A stretch of 64,000 bases of DNA from Pipra filicauda. Its lineage: Eukaryota; Chordata; Aves; Passeriformes; Pipridae. Below the pieces are notes generated by a model. That model was not told the DNA's origin. It saw only the letters and a program-made list of their open reading frames with translations, and did no database searches. The DNA lies in NCBI RefSeq assembly GCF_003945595.2, contig NW_024104620.1, forward strand, positions 2,948,501-3,012,500, read 5' to 3'. Position numbers and translations under genes: made by a program. Of this stretch, positions 1 through 14,658 are shown piece after piece (the stretch's first letter is position 1; the number at the start of each line of letters is the position of its first letter).

Positions 1-2104
1 TGATGTTTTGATTCAATTGTGGTTTAAATCATGAACTGTTGCATTTGATTATGATTTTTTTGCTTGTTTTTCTTCTCTCTGAAAATGAGACAGCAAAGAA
101 GTGTGCCTTTTTATCTGACTTGTAACTTGGGGAATTAATTTCTTATTTCCTCGGTGAGATTTTTTCAGATTTCATCTTGCATTTGAGAAGACTGTCCTTA
201 AAAACTCAATATTTTTAGGGTCCCAATGCGAGATGTCCCAAGTGTGACAGACCTGGCATACAAGATGACAGTCACTGTTTTCAGCTCTCTGTGGAAATAA
301 AACTCAGATAACACAGAGTCATTCTGCTCTTCAATCAGAGATGAAAAATGTGATTCAACAGTACATGAATCTGAACACTTCAGGGATGATTTTATTCATC
401 TAGGGAATGATCAGCTGTGTTGGAATTTGCAAGTTTCTTGTTTAATATTCAGCAATCTTAATATTCAGTAAACTCTAGTCTAATTTAGGGTTATTAGCAT
501 GGCTGCTTAGATCCTGAGTTCAGTGGGCTCCTCCAGTACTCATGCAGCTGGTATTTACAGTGATCACTCATATATTTGATTTTTGAAAAACAATGAAATT
601 TCTCTTTTGATCAGGGATTCGTGCTGTTCTGAGGAACTGTGTTTCCGTGCTAAATGCAAAGTGTTTGCTTTTGACCGATGAGCAACTATTTTTTTTTTCC
701 TGTTCTGTGGTAAATTCTTTGTACTTGAAATAAGTCCAAAATAAAAGAGAGAAAACAAAATGCAGAAGTTGAAGAGAAACAACACGAGAATATTCAATTG
801 AGGACCATCAAACAGTGTTACTGCTGTATTTCAAGATCCATCGATAATATTATTCCAATGTATTCTATTTTATTCATGTTTCAATATTGTACTGAATTTC
901 CTACATGCAGAACATGTTAGTTCTTTTCTAGACCTCTGGCTAAGCCTGATGGGGCCCTCTCCATTTTGCCTGTTGCAGCCTGGAGGACAGTGATTAGCAG
1001 TAATATTCTGAAGGTGGAAACTCCTCTCCTGGGAGCTTCACCTGGCACTTACGACCTGCCATATGGTCATGTGTCCAGATGATCACTGTGCTGTTCTTGG
1101 GCACAGTCAGGGTTTCAGGATACCAGTTTCTCAGTACAAAGAGCCTCTCCCATGTCTTTTCCAGTGCAGGAATGTCAGAAGACAAAGTGACCGGCAAGGC
1201 TCCCACTTTTCCTGTCCATTACACTCATTTATAGTAAGCTGTGGACCACATCTGCTTGTGGAGCCGGGGCTCTCTCGAACGATTCTCTGGGAGTTTCCCA
1301 GATGCAGTGCCTAATTAGGTTAGGTATAGCTATAGCTGAACCTACCTCTAGTTACATATAAATTACTGGAAATATTTCCAGGTTTCCATGCCCTACTTGT
1401 GTCCTGCAAATGACAGGAGAAGGTTGAGACACTTCAGCAGTTTTCCTTCTCCTGACCTGATTTCCATGAAGGGAAAACTGCGCACACACACTTTGGAGTG
1501 GAGTAAAAGGGTATCCCGTTTTCTAGTTTAAATGATGAGGAAAGCCAGATCCTTGGGTATGCCTGGGCACAGCAGCACTATCAGCTTATTAGTGACCTTC
1601 TGTTAGATCTGGCTTCCTACAAGGCAATCCTAAAGTTCTCTGTGCTCCATTGAGGGGTGATCTCCTGGGACCATCCTCCTAAAGCAGGGTGGTGAGCTTT
1701 GTTCTAGGTCAGATCCAAAACAGAGGCTTATTGGTGTGCTAAGGATTCAAGGAAACCCAGAGGTTAGCCCTTATCTTGGCTATATCTGGTCAATTCCTGC
1801 TATGCTAATGATGGTGCGGTGCCAGACCTGAATCCAGCAAGTGAGATGTTGTCCCAGTATGTAGCATTTTCTGTACAAGTCTCAGCCACCACAAAGCAGA
1901 AGCAGTTTTACAACACATGCAGAACACAGAAGGATTTAGAAGGAGGGCAAATACGAATATTTCAAAGGAATTTTCATAATTTTTTTTCATGTCTAAATCT
2001 TTCTGTAGGATCCTCACCTGGTGGTGTAATTAGCCAAAGTCTGCAGCAGTAGCCACTTAAGCTACAGGGTTTCAGAGAACTGAATATTTCTCAGCCTCCT
2101 CAAT

Positions 2105-2130
2105 CCATTTTTGCAAATGTGCAAAAATGG
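2105..2130. repeat. Perfect 11-bp inverted repeat with 4-base loop
   Basis: CCATTTTTGCA at 2105-2115 is followed by AATG and its exact reverse complement at 2120-2130. No T-run terminator or surrounding gene suggests a function, and it may be chance. Confidence 0.8.
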
Positions 2131-2721
2131 GATTACTGGGAGGTTTTGTGTGAGTTGCTTTAGCTATAATTCCCGAAGAGTTTTTAGAGCTGCTAATCTA
2201 AGAGCTCGTCTCCGGAGGCTGATGACTCTTAAATCTATCTTGCAGATTTAAATACCTCACCCTTAATATCCAGCGTTGGGGTTAGAAATGCCACTTACCC
2301 TTTCCATCCCCTCTCTGCTCTCTGAGAAGGATGATAAAATTACCAGGAGAGACAGATAAAGACGAGTAGAAGCGTTAGGAAGAAGGAGAGAGCCATTTTT
2401 CCTGGCTCAGCCCAGCTTGCACTCTAACAGGTATTTACAGTCTCTGGCTCGTGGTGCTTGTACTCAACTGTGTCAATCTGCTTCTATCCACAGGCTGACT
2501 GTAGCTAGGAGCAAGATAATTTATCTTTCTTGCTCTTACCCTTGTCTGTGTCCCCGCACATTAAGGATGTTTCTCAGGCAGCACAAATATGTGTGAAATC
2601 TCTTGATTGCCTTTGCCCCTTGTGAAAAGACATTGTATGCTCTGTCCTTGACCAGCTATTGTTATGCCATCAGAGCTGGCTGATGGATTCGCAGAGCACA
2701 AGCACAAATTCTGACGGTCTG

Positions 2722-2760
2722 GAAAAAAAAAAGTATATAAATATATATAAAAATATATAT
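2722..2760. repeat. A-run plus TA-rich low-complexity sequence
   Basis: Ten As are followed by interrupted TATA units. It is ordinary simple sequence. Confidence 0.85.
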
Positions 2761-5280
2761 GCTCTGTGGTGGAAGGGCATAGCTCTTGTGACATTGCCTG
2801 CCAGAGAGCTGCCCCGCACTCTGTGAGCTGGATTTTCATATTCATGGGCTACTTTCTCAGCAAATAGTTCCAGGTGCTTAATGGACTCTGTGCATCCCTC
2901 CTCTGTCTTTCCACATTAGTGTTTTTGGGTAGGGAAGAAGGGTGCTGTGTGCTGTTGCTCTTCGTAAAGGTCATTGTTCCCAAAAGGATCAGCACCATTA
3001 CCCTTGCACAAGGTATTCCCAATTCTGCAAAACGTAATGGCTCACAGTAATTTCTTCCTTGTCAGCTGCAAGGATAAAAATCTGTGATTTTTTTTTCTTT
3101 TCCTTCTAATGTGCAGAACTTCTGTGAGCATTTTTCACAATAGCTGAATATTTCTTAGGAAAGGACTAAGACTAAGTGGAAGCTGGGAGGGAGACACAAA
3201 TTATTTTCAAGTGGTCATGTTCTTCATTCTCTATTTAATGCCTGATACAAATGGAGCCTTCCACAGATATTTATCAGGCTAAAGAGGGAATTTTTGGTGC
3301 TGGTAGACTTCTCACAAAGCCTAATCATTCAGGTTGCAGTTTTATATTCAACATCTCTCAAGCGATAAAATATAACATCATCAGTTTTAGAGAACAGTAT
3401 CAGAACAATATCTAGAGATTATAGAGGAATAATCTGTAAATGAAACTGTGACTGTAAACCACCTTTGGGAGACCAATACATCATTCTGGAATTGCCTCAA
3501 TAAATTTAGTTTTAAGATCACTGGGATAGTTTGTGCAGTGGAGACTCCCTTTCTTCTGGCCCACATGCATAACAAATAGATTTGGCAAAAAAATGTCAGG
3601 CGTCTGATTCATCTGAAGAACATACTGAAAATCAGCTTCAATTTACTATTATTTTAGCTCTTGAAAGTAGTTATTTAAACCAAAATGGGTCAAGTACAAC
3701 CAAGGATTACTGATTCAAAATCCAAGGTTTGACTAAATTAATAATTTCATTTTGGGAAAAACGTCTGTGAAGTATCACATAACACAGACATTAGTATGCT
3801 TTATGTCTCTGAATTCCTCACTTCTGTCTTTTTCAAATGTATTGAGAAGAGCTTTATAGATTTAGTCCTAACTCTGTCTTCAAGAGAATTGTGAGCCAAT
3901 CTGTATTTTACAACTATAATCAACAGATATGTAGAAATACTGGAGAAATATTGGGAAACAGCAAAGAAATACTTTTGCAGATTGACAAAATGTACAGGAA
4001 AATAATATTCTGAGCCTGCCTAAATTCACCTCATATTTTAAATGCTTAATACAAATATTAACATTTCAGTAAGGAGAAAGTCTTTTAAGTTCTGTGCAGC
4101 TTTTCTGAACTTTACAGATTTTTTTTCTGGCACAGGGGCTTCTTCAGGAGGCAAGTCTGGAGAGTGGATGCTGACAAATGATGCTGCAATGCATTCTCAG
4201 GAAAGTATTTTTGCAAATGTACAGCCATAATCCAAGTTAAAGATGAAAACTGGGCATAATTAATTCCAAAGTGAAATCGGAGGCAACATGAATATTTGGA
4301 GTGGCTTTTTAAGTTAAGTAGGGAGAAAATCAAACATGTGGCAGCTGAAGCCAAAGAAAAAGAACTGGGATAAGATCCTAATGTGTATATAGCAACATAG
4401 CGAAGAGCTAACAGATGTGGGGTAAGGTCAAAGAGAAGTAGCCAAAGAGCTCAGGTCAGCTCTGAGACCTCTGTATTAGGAAAGTCAAAGCTCACAGCAT
4501 AAAGGAATTCTGTGAAATCTTGTTTTTGACTCTGTCTACTGCTATGATGTTACAAGCACAAACATGTCCCCACCAGACTGACTGTTTTCCTCTAAATCCG
4601 TGAGGAGCTGCTATAAGCTCCATGGTGCCTGTGACACATCACTGTGCTGGGTTCATTACAGATAGATGGGTAATTAGGGCCTTCAGAGACCATCAAGACT
4701 TGATCTGGCATTTGCTCACATGCCATAAGATGATGTCAAGGCAGCAAAAATGGACCTACAACACTGGCTGGATTTGCAAACAACTGGAAGGTGATCACTG
4801 TGTGTCTGCCAGTGTGTGCCTGAGGTGTGCATTCCAGCAACCCCTTTAGCCAGGTTATCATGTGAATTCTCTCATTTCTCTGTGGCATAAAACCCTTTAC
4901 AGACCTCATTTATTGGTCTGAGGGGTGTCAAAACTCTTGCTGTAGGAGCAGTTTTCTTGCTCTTTGTATATGAGTGAAGTTAAGGACACAAAGGACACTG
5001 AATTTGAATCCAAATTCTTTATGAGTGAGTATATACAAACATATATATATATATCTTTTCCTCACCATAAGTGGTAGAAGGCAAAGGACTAAAACTCCTT
5101 CATCTAGTGAAACATCCCAGTGCTTTGTATTTCCCCAGACCAGACCTGAGGAAAGGGAGACTTGGTCTGATTATGAAACAGCACCAATGGGAGTGAAACA
5201 TAAATTTCCACCCAAGCTTTCCATTAATTTGGGGAAAGTTTGTCCATGATAAAAATATTTTAGCCTCAATTTGTTTTTGA

Positions 5281-5303
5281 TTTTATTTATTTATTTATTT
5301 TTT
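5281..5303. repeat. TTTA tetranucleotide repeat
   Basis: About five TTTA units run into a short T tract. Confidence 0.85.
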
Positions 5304-8300
5304 ATCATAAACTAAAGGTTTTTTTCCCCTGTTGCTCAGAAATGTTCTGCTCCCCCATCATGTTGGCTTCAGATGAATGTGCAGCTCTTATTGAATTCAA
5401 TGGCACTTCTTAACCACAAGTATTCAATTATCTGCTGTTAATGCCCCATCCATTTGGAAAACACCTATTGCTTTCTCTAAATATTCTCTTAACTCATGCT
5501 AGTATTGACCAGGTTTGGCTGGAAAAGACATCTGCTACACGTGCTGTCAGAACACCACTTACAAGTGCAGCCTTTTCTTCACGGGATGCTCTCTCAGTCC
5601 TATTTTAGCGAAATTATTTTCTTTTCTACAGTGGTGTTTCTGTTTGTGCAATCTTAGAAAAACGTGCAAAACATGAACTTCAATGACAACCCATAGAAAA
5701 GTGTCAGAATTTGAAGTAACATCTCTGTAAGAAGCCAGGTAGACTGGTGAACTCCAGCTTGTGACCAAAGTGCCACCGGCTCTTAAATACCCAGGTGGAA
5801 AAGACATGATTCCCTTTTTTAGCACTTCATTTCAAAGGATGCCATCACCTATAGTACACAGCATTAAAGGAATTTCTGCTGCAGAAAGATTAAAAATAGG
5901 CAGTGCTCCTGGGACTGGAATCTTTTGGTTCAGGTAGTCCAATGTGGGTACCTGAGCCTCGGCTAAAGAAAACCTGCAGGGTATGAAAAATCCTGGCTCT
6001 TCCTCCAACCCTACGAAGCAAGCCATGATTTTTTCCCATGTCTCGCCTTACCAGCAGCCCCTCCCTGTGGGTACCTGATGGCTGCATCCCCACACTGCAC
6101 AGACAGTTGAGTAAGTTATGTATTCAGACCCCGGTGAGCGTTGCTGAGAGCTTCACGACTCCCTGACGGCAGCAGCTTAGCACGGACAGCACAGACTTTT
6201 CCTCCTCCAGCCAGTCTATGGAAAATTGAAGTCTTTCACATGTTCACCTTGACAGATCTGGGTTAGCAGCATCCCCGACAGCCCAGCTGTCTTGTGTCCC
6301 GGCGTCTCTATTTGGACACAGACAGTATATTTTAGGAGGGGCAGAAAGAAGAACAAGAACAGCTAATTTGCCCTTCTGAAGGAGCTGTGGTTTGATGAAA
6401 TCCTGCCAGCTGAGCTGTGCCAGCCTTTCCTCTGTGCCTTGTCACTGTCACACAGGTGCTCACTCCTGATCCGTGGCTGACAATCTGAGACACAGAACAG
6501 GAGACGACACTTTTTCTCTGTTTACGTGTTTCATGTACTTGCTAATTACTTCAGAGGATGGTTAAATTTTACTTTGCAAACCCTATTATGCAAGGTATTG
6601 TTTTTGTCTTTGTTCCTGGCCAATGTAGTGTGTTGTTTTCTTTGGCACATCACATCAACAGTAGTCTCAGTGCTAGTTAATATTATTTATTTATCAGTTC
6701 AGTGACTCCACTGTGCTAAGGCAAATACAAGGTATTGTCTTTGGCCATAGGGGACAACATTGCATTTGAATGCTTTTATTTACTGATTGATCCTTATTAA
6801 TATAAATTTCTAAGTTTTAGTCAGGACATTTTCACGTTCATTAAAAATGAATGGTTAAAAAAAAAACAACCCGATTGCACATGGTACTTCAAATCAGAGT
6901 CTTTCCAGATACAGGGCAGGCAAAAGTTTTCATGGAGTATTTGATAATTTTGTGGATGGCTCATGTTGGAGGTCTAAGCAGGCTTAGATCTTAGGTCACA
7001 GTACTCCTGTGTGACACATGGAGTCTCCTTCTGAGCATGTACAACTGGACATGCAGACACTTCCACCAGCACTCTGTGAGCAGTGGACAATGTTAACTAA
7101 ATCTAATTTTGGCCTGCACAAAGTTTTCATAGCCAGATTAACCAGGGATGTGAAAATCTCCTTCCTTGGCACTACTGGTGTGATCCCACAGCGTTACCCT
7201 CGCATGGATATAAAAGTCCCTCAGTGACTGTAGCGCCTCCCACACAGGAATAAGCTCTTCCAGAACACGTATGTGGCATATTCTCTTTGTTTGCACTTTC
7301 TCCACAGTTGTTTTACATTCCTTTGAGAAGGTGTGGCAGAGCCAAGTGAAACCTTCTGGAGAGAGAAGAGACTCGCTTGTGCCTGCAGGGGTGGAGCAGG
7401 GAGGGCACTGGGGGCTTGGCATGGCAGGTCCCCCACTGGGAAGGTCTAGGAAGTGCTGAGGGTGAATTTTGGGCTGAAACCTAAGGATTGATACAGATGT
7501 ATCTTTAGCTTAACCTCCACAAAAATATTATACAGTCTTCCCTTTTTTTTTTTCTGTCTCTAATTGCTGTAATATATGGAACAGAGTAAGTCTCCTTTGT
7601 TATTCTAGCATGAAGTATCTTTCCCATTAATCATCGTGTCCCTGTGGCCCACTAAAGTCCCTATGCTAATTTGAATTAATCGCTCTGTTCTGGGCAGGTA
7701 TCTCATGGTATAGTCTTTCATTATCCCTATAATTTGTTTTGGTTTGTTGTTTGGGTGTTTTTTTCTTCAAATGGATGGGAGATGCCAAACAGAAGCTGGG
7801 GGTAAACAGGCAGCCATAGAGCAGACAGGCACTAGTTTCCCAGCTATGTTTATAAATTGCCAAATGATGCAGAAGATGCAGTGGTTGCACCAGGAGCTCA
7901 GTGATCATCATGCAAGTGAGATGGTGCACAGGTGTTTGGGCTCAAACAAGGAGATGAATTTCTGTCTGCTATTCCAGCAGGATGCTCAAGCTCTGTATCC
8001 ATTGGAGGAGGAGGAGGAATGGCAACGGGTTGAAATAAAGATGTTATTTATATTCTTGACAGTGCTGATCTGAAGCACCTTACGGGGTGAGGCAAAATGG
8101 CTGAGCTCACAGGCATTGACTGGTGAGAAAGAATGATGGCACAAACTGTTCACTGGTGGATGAAATCGGGTCCAAGAAGGTCTGTTTTTTTAAAGACCTT
8201 TGCTGAGCTCATCTGTATTTTGCAGCAGCAAAATGCTGACCTAAGGCTTCACCTCAGCATAAAGCAGGGAGATGGTCTTGTCATGGGAAAATGCGTTCCT

Positions 8301-11300
8301 GGCTGTGGTAGTAGAAAAACTCTTTTGTTTAGAGATCCCAAATGGGCATAATTAGGTGGAGAACCAGGTGGTATGCATTGCAAAGTAAGAGAGCCTGGTG
8401 GGAACACCAACTCAGCTCTGCAAGGAACTCTTGTGATTGCATTCATTCCCTGGAGTGAAGCCACATAGAAATACAGACAGGCTCTGTTTGCAAGGCAAAC
8501 CACTCTTTGCCCAGGTAGCATTCCCCAGGTGGAGCAGGAGGATGGATAGGTGTCTGTCATCCAGAGCTCTGCCAAGTATCTTCCAAGCCCTGATGGAAGC
8601 AGCCACCACTTTGTACACCCTGACTCTCCAGAAGTATTCAGTGGGTTAGAAAACTACCAGACTTTTACAGCCAAATTGCAAAGCATTCTCCTTGAGATGA
8701 ACCTTAATGTCTGTTCTGAAAAGCCTTCTTAGCACAATCTGAGCTATTTGCCTTGTAAATTTATAAGCATTATGCTGAGTCGATTATAAACATTTTCCAG
8801 TGCTTCTTTTCTACCTCTTTATTCTCTTCACCTAAGGAAAGGTGTCTCTCCCATGATGTGTTTTATCTGTAGATTGCTGTAGCTGACAACTTGCATGAAG
8901 GTTCAGGGCAGGAGGACAGGAATTGGAGAGGGAGAATGAGCAGAAGCAGCTGGGGAAAGGGGAGGTATCCCCATATCTGTGAGGGAACAAGGCAACCACA
9001 TGGCAAATAAGGGTATTTCATGGATGTATTTAATTAACACTCTGGAAAAGGAGGAAATCAGATGTCACATGTCTGCGAATGAGCGTCCATGTGGATATTT
9101 TTGTCTAGCATTTAAATTTGGTGAATCACACAGTTAATGACTGCGTAGGATGTTTCTGGTTGGTGTGGGTTTTGAAGGCCCATGATTCTACAAAATCTTA
9201 TAGGAACAAACTCTTCAGGTGAATTAACTCCAGCTATTTATGGCATGGGAGGAAGCAGTCTGTCAGGAAGCATCCAGACAAGGGGATTTTCATACATTTG
9301 CTCACCTCTCCTTGTAGAGGTGGAACTTGACTGGGACTGAGGACACTTTTCATGCCCTTCACTGAAGTATAATGGGAAATGCAGAAATCATGGTTGAATA
9401 AAGCTAGTTTTGAGGATTTGAACTTTGGCTTATTGAGCTCAGCCCCCTGTGCACCACAACTCTTACACCACACCGTGTACAAAACCGGTGAGAGTGTCTT
9501 TGGTGAACTGGATGCAAGAACACTTTTACACCTGTACGTTCTAAACCTTGCCCAGAAAAAAGGTCTGGTAGCTGTGATTAGGAAGACCACTTTGTAAAGA
9601 CTTTCAAGTGACAAACTCCACACTTTCCATCATGATCTCTTTAAACAGGTTTGTTAAATAGGGCATTGCGCTTGCAAAGTCTTTGTTGTTCTGACACTTC
9701 TGAGTAATTCAGATTGAATTTCAGTCTACTGGACTTACTGATTTGCACTTCAAAGACCCAGAAAGTGAGCTGCAGAGCCAGACATTTCTTGAGTTTGGGG
9801 CTTAAAAAAAAATAATAAAAATTTTGGCAATTGTTAGCTGGAATGCTGACTCATCAGTGACTTTTTTAACCTGCCTCAGTGGCTAATTAAGGATTTCCAA
9901 AATGAAACATGGTGCAAAATGGAGAAGAGCAAAGAGAATTTAGCTGACAGGAGATTAGCAAAGGACTGGGTTTGATCTAAAGGGAACATTATTCCCTGCA
10001 CATCCCTGAATTGAGCTGCAGGAGTGTACCTGCTTGCTGGGACCACTGATGAGTGCACAGGATTTCTAATAAACTGCCAGGTCTACTGTATCTTTCATTA
10101 GCTGACTGAATGTTTTTTTGGTCTCAAGTGAAGACGACACAGAGCTAATACCCTGCTAACCCGTATCCTGCCTCGGAGCTGGAGATAAGCTGCCAAGACT
10201 TGAAGGGCTACAAAAAAAACCTCTGTAAGCCTATGTTCCAGTAACAACAAAGGAAAATGAGGGCAAAAGACTGAAAAAAACCTGTTAATTTGCTTCTTTC
10301 TTCTTTTAATTTGCAAAACTGAACACAACCCATCTCTGAGGGTGGGTCCCTTTAAGCCTCTGGTTCCGTGTCTGACCCTTGGATTGTACCAGCTTTATAG
10401 GAGTTCACATAACTGTAGTGAAATAAGTCACCTTCAGATATTCTGAATGATGGAATGGTAAACACACTCTTATTTATGCATTTTATTATTTCAGATTATT
10501 ATTCCACTGGCAAAGGAAATCAACCATACTTGAATTTACCTGTTTGGAAATCTGACTATTGGATCTCAGTGCAGTGTTGAGGAGCACTCATCCATTTGTC
10601 CAGGGTATTAGTTGCTACAGGGTGATGGTGGATTGTTTTAGTTAAACCCTCAATTTTGGTGTCATTAGAGAAGTACATTGAGCCTGTAACCAAAGGCTAG
10701 GGAATACGATTACTCAGATGTTCTTGTGCACTCTGTTAAAATATTGACAAGATGCTTTTTTTTAAGGTATCTTCTGATAATTTGGAATACCTCTGGATTG
10801 TTCTAATACTATATCATACTAATATAATAATGAATACTTACCAATATAAGCTATATTAATGGTTATGATAGCTGTTTTGCCAGAGATTTAGAAATTCCTC
10901 TGTGGAATTAATAACCTCCTCCTTTTCCTAATTATCTTGATTACTACAGGAATCAAATAGCTGACAAATAATTGTCAGAAAATCAAAAGACATCTTAATC
11001 TTAACAGTAGTAGACAAAATTATAGCACTCAACAAAAGCTCTTTTAATACTTTACAGAAAATGGGATGATTTATTTTGGAAAAACAATGTTTACTAAAAT
11101 TCACATTATACAACATGACTATTAATGGAAGTTGTTCTTTCTTGCTGAACTATACTTTTTTATATTTTTGTTAGGAATGTAAATAAAAAATAATTAATGT
11201 CCCAAGAACACTTACTTTACATTAAACTAAACTTTTTAGTTTCATATTTTCAATATATTTGTTTAGAGTTTTTTGTTTTTCTTTTGTTCTTGTTTGTTTT

Positions 11301-11580
11301 TCACTTTTTACTCTCCTTTGTTACAACATGTTTGAAAAGATATTTTGAAAGAGAAAGCTGAAAATTAAAAAAGTAAAAAAATATATCTTTTTCCTTATTT
11401 TAAGTTTAAAACCAATGTTATGTTATTAATAAAAAAGGCTCCTTTCAAAAGAAGTTTACATTTTTGATATCAGAGAACAATATGAAATATTTTAAAATTT
11501 CAATGATCTCTGAAGAAAAACTCGACGAACATTTATGTATGAATTATCCTAAGTCATATTCTATATCTTCTTCCTTTTTG

Positions 11581-11635
11581 ATTGTTTTGTTTTGAGGTTT
11601 TTTTTTGTTTGTTTGTGGGTTTTTTGTTTGTTTTG
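11581..11635. repeat. G/T-rich low-complexity tract
   Basis: Interrupted TTTTG and TTTG units are seen. Similar tracts recur at 25731-25812, 33179-33231 and 34032-34101. Confidence 0.85.
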
Positions 11636-13537
11636 CCACTTCCATGGCATCCGCTAATGAGTGTGCAGGACCAGCACTGCGGCAGGACAACTGGGAACTG
11701 GTTGAGATATCCCGAGAGGAGACAGGCACAAAACTGCTGGGGGACTCTTTAAAGTTTAATTAAAGAAGGAAAGTGGAACCAGTGCTAAAATTTTAAAGCA
11801 GTTTTTAGAGTTCACTAATTCAGGAAGTTTAACTAAACACTTGCAAAAAGCAAAATAACCCAGTAATCAGTAACAACACCTCTCTTCTTGAAAATTAGAA
11901 CAACTTAAATAGAGACTCAGATAATCAAAACTTCACTATTCTAGTGTAAAAATGTCTTTATAAGATAAAAAAATATTCCTTTATGGCTCTGAACATTATA
12001 CATTTGTTATTTCACAGTCTCATGTGACTCTCTAAGCAGCAGCAGGAGGAAACTGAACAGGAATCAAAGACAAAATCATTAATATTTAAGATTTGAGAGG
12101 TCTGACTAGGAAGTTTATCCTAACTAAAAGAAGATTCCATGCAACTAAACTCTGTGACTGTTTCCAACTCCCCAGTTCTGGAGCTGGACCATACAGGCTG
12201 TGCCACTCCTCTAGGCTCCCCCAAGAGCCATCTCTCTGTATTGTCACATTACTTTCTGTCTGGTTCCTTAGAATTGTGGCAGTTAATAAGACATTTAAGG
12301 AGTCCAGCTTTATTATTATTAAAAAATATTGTTTTCTCTCTCCTCTTTCTGTTTTGTTTCCTGAAACAATAACAAAATGTATTTCCAGTTCCACTGATGT
12401 CTTCCACTTTCCACGAACTACCTGGAGAAACACAGCTTGATTATTTCTGTCTGCACATTTCTAGTCTAAATCATGCAAAATTTCATGCAGGGTCTCACTG
12501 GTTTAGGAGATATTTTCCAGGGGACACCATTGTGTCCAAGCACAACTCACAGAATACAGCTGATTTTATACAGCTACTTCTATTTGGCTGTTTAACTTCT
12601 GGAATACTTTAAAAAAACCCTTTTTTCAAGTACAAATGTATTATTAATATTAAAGGAAAAAACATCATCATTATGTTGACATAGGAAAGATGAGTATCAT
12701 GAGGAAAGTATTCATGAATTTGCTTAATGGTCTTGCTGCTCCGGCTTTTGGATTAGGTTGTTCTCATGGTGGGATTAAGAGGCACACACCGAAATAAAGG
12801 GCAGGAGCACCTGATGAATATTAACAAAACTCAGACAGCTCCAGGTGTAAGCAATGATTAACCTGCTTGCTTTACCTATGCCAAAGCCCAAGAAAGCTGA
12901 GCTTACTGCTTCTGCCACCCGGGTGTCAAGGTTTATGCAGTATAAATTACCAATGAATTCATAGCCAGACTGCATAAAATACACCAACAAATGAAACACA
13001 GTGAGAGCTCCTGAAGCAAAATATGTAGGATGATAGAAACGTTCTATTTATAAGTCTCAATTATTAACCAAGTTTTTTTTTCTAACTATAGGTTAAATAA
13101 AAATTTGGAGAACAGCGCCATTGGTTTATCTGTATGTAAGTTCTTTTAAAGGAACTCTCACCTTGGTCAAGTCTATCTTTTTCCACCAATTTATCTTTAA
13201 TTATTCAAGACACTTTTTTTTGGCTAATAAAGTTAATTTCTTAGTGCCCCATAAACACAGGTCTTTCTGCATAGGACAAGTGCCTTCTCTGTTTTATACA
13301 CCGCATTAAAAATTCAGCATAAATTTTTTTTTACAATGGTTCTCTGAGAGAAATTAGAATTTTGCCCCTTTTCTCAAAGAAGCAAAGAACTGAAAAAGGA
13401 CCATTTTCTGAAATTGTCTGAAAATATCCCCAGTGCCACTGGCAACTTGGCTTTGATCTTTTGAGATATTTAGAGTGAAGCTCTGACTTGCCCAAGGGAG
13501 TTTTACTATGGAATTCGAGTCTCCCCATACACCCCTG

Positions 13538-13930
13538 AAAAAGGATGAAAGAGCTAGGAGTGTTCAGCCTGCAGAAGAGAAGGCTCCAGGGAGACCTTAG
13601 AGACTCTTCCAGTGCCTGAAGGAGCTCCAAAAGAGGTGGAGAGAGACTTTGGACAAGGGCTTGGAGTGACAGGACAAGGGGGAATGGCTTCCTACTGCCA
13701 GTGGGCAGGGTTAGATGGGATTTTGGGAAGGCATTCTTGGCTGTGAGGGTGGTGAGGCCCTGGCACAGGTTGCCCAGAGAAGCTGTGGCTGCCCCATCCC
13801 TGGAAGTGCCCAAGGGCAGGTTGAACGGGGCTTGGAGCAACCTGGGCTAGTGGAAGGTGTCCCTGCAGGGGATTGGAACAAGATGATCTTTAAGGTCCCT
13901 TCTAACCCAAACTATTCTGTGATTCTGTGA
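13538..13930 (+). mobile_element. CR1 LINE, 5'-truncated 3' fragment, sense
   Basis: CR1 is the dominant non-LTR retrotransposon of birds. The segment runs from a GGATGAAAGAGCTAGGAGTG-like start through the GAAGGCTCCAGGGAGACC and GTTGCCCAGAGAAGCTGTGG motifs. It ends in GATCTTTAAGGTCCC, an AACCCAAACTATTC block and two ATTCTGTG units, the CR1 3' end. At about 390 bases it is the longest copy in the window. It lacks the reverse transcriptase region and cannot move itself. Open frames on both strands across it (13331-13840 and 13715-13930) are by-products of the repeat. Confidence 0.92.
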
Positions 13931-14658
13931 TACATGTACTAAGATATAATTAGAACAATAAACTCTTAGGCAACCCTTGTAGGGTGCTGAACTGCCCCAT
14001 CCCACCTGCAGAGCAGCTGAGAAGGGGTGAAATGATGCAAATTGGCCACATCCCTGGCTATGCCTTCCAGAAGTACCTGCTTGACTTTTGCTTCGTGCCT
14101 TACCTCAGTTTTGGTTAATGCACAGGGATCAGAGGGGGCCCTCCTGCCCTGAGCCCCTTAATGCACCTCATCCATCCATGTAACCATGGAAAAGCAGCCC
14201 TTACTCCCGCACGGGGAGTCAGGCAAAGTTTCAACTGCACTTTAAATTCATAACAGAGCTTGTTCTGTGCTGACCTCCCCGTGTAGACAAGTCCTTTATG
14301 AGATCATCTGCAGTTTTGACGATAATGGTGGCTTTATTTTCTTCTATTAGGCCTTGGGGTGCAAGAGCTATTGTAAATCCTCTTGCACTTGTGCATGCTA
14401 TTGCTCCTTATTTCTCTCCTAATTCACAATTCCTATCCCCTAGACCAAAATACTGATGTAAATAAGCTTTTTATTTTCATTTTTCAAAGTTATAGCTCCA
14501 CACAGTATGACACAAAAAAATCCACACACTTTCTTTTTTTTCAAGAAAAGTGGTTTTTTTCGAGGAAGAGAGTTTTACATAAGAAAGGTCAAATTCTCCC
14601 TCTCACATTTGATTCATTTAATGGCAGGATGCTCTTTCTGGCCATCTGCTTATTGTTG

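Larger units (their letters stand above)
1..13537. other. Noncoding DNA upstream of KYNU, first segment
   Basis: No coding exon, RNA gene or dispersed repeat can be supported here. Open frames are short (the longest, on the minus strand at 9234-9623, has 129 codons), occur on both strands and match no family I know. Simple sequence includes a TA-rich stretch at 2722-2760, a TA repeat at 5040-5054, a TTTA repeat at 5281-5303 and a G/T-rich tract at 11581-11635. A perfect short inverted repeat lies at 2105-2130. The part from about 10740 to 11480 is especially A/T-rich. It is either intergenic or part of a long first KYNU intron. Confidence 0.75.

Noticed and set aside
9234..9623. 129-codon minus-strand frame with several cysteines
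   Set aside because: The cysteine spacing does not form a zinc-finger or other known pattern, and there are no convincing splice sites or neighbours. An opposite-strand frame also overlaps it.
12086..12440. Mirrored 115-codon open frames on both strands
   Set aside because: Frames open on both strands without family resemblance point to base composition and not a gene.
13331..13840. Longest open frame of the window, 169 codons on the minus strand
   Set aside because: Most of it is the reverse strand of a CR1 3' fragment; the protein has no recognisable domain.
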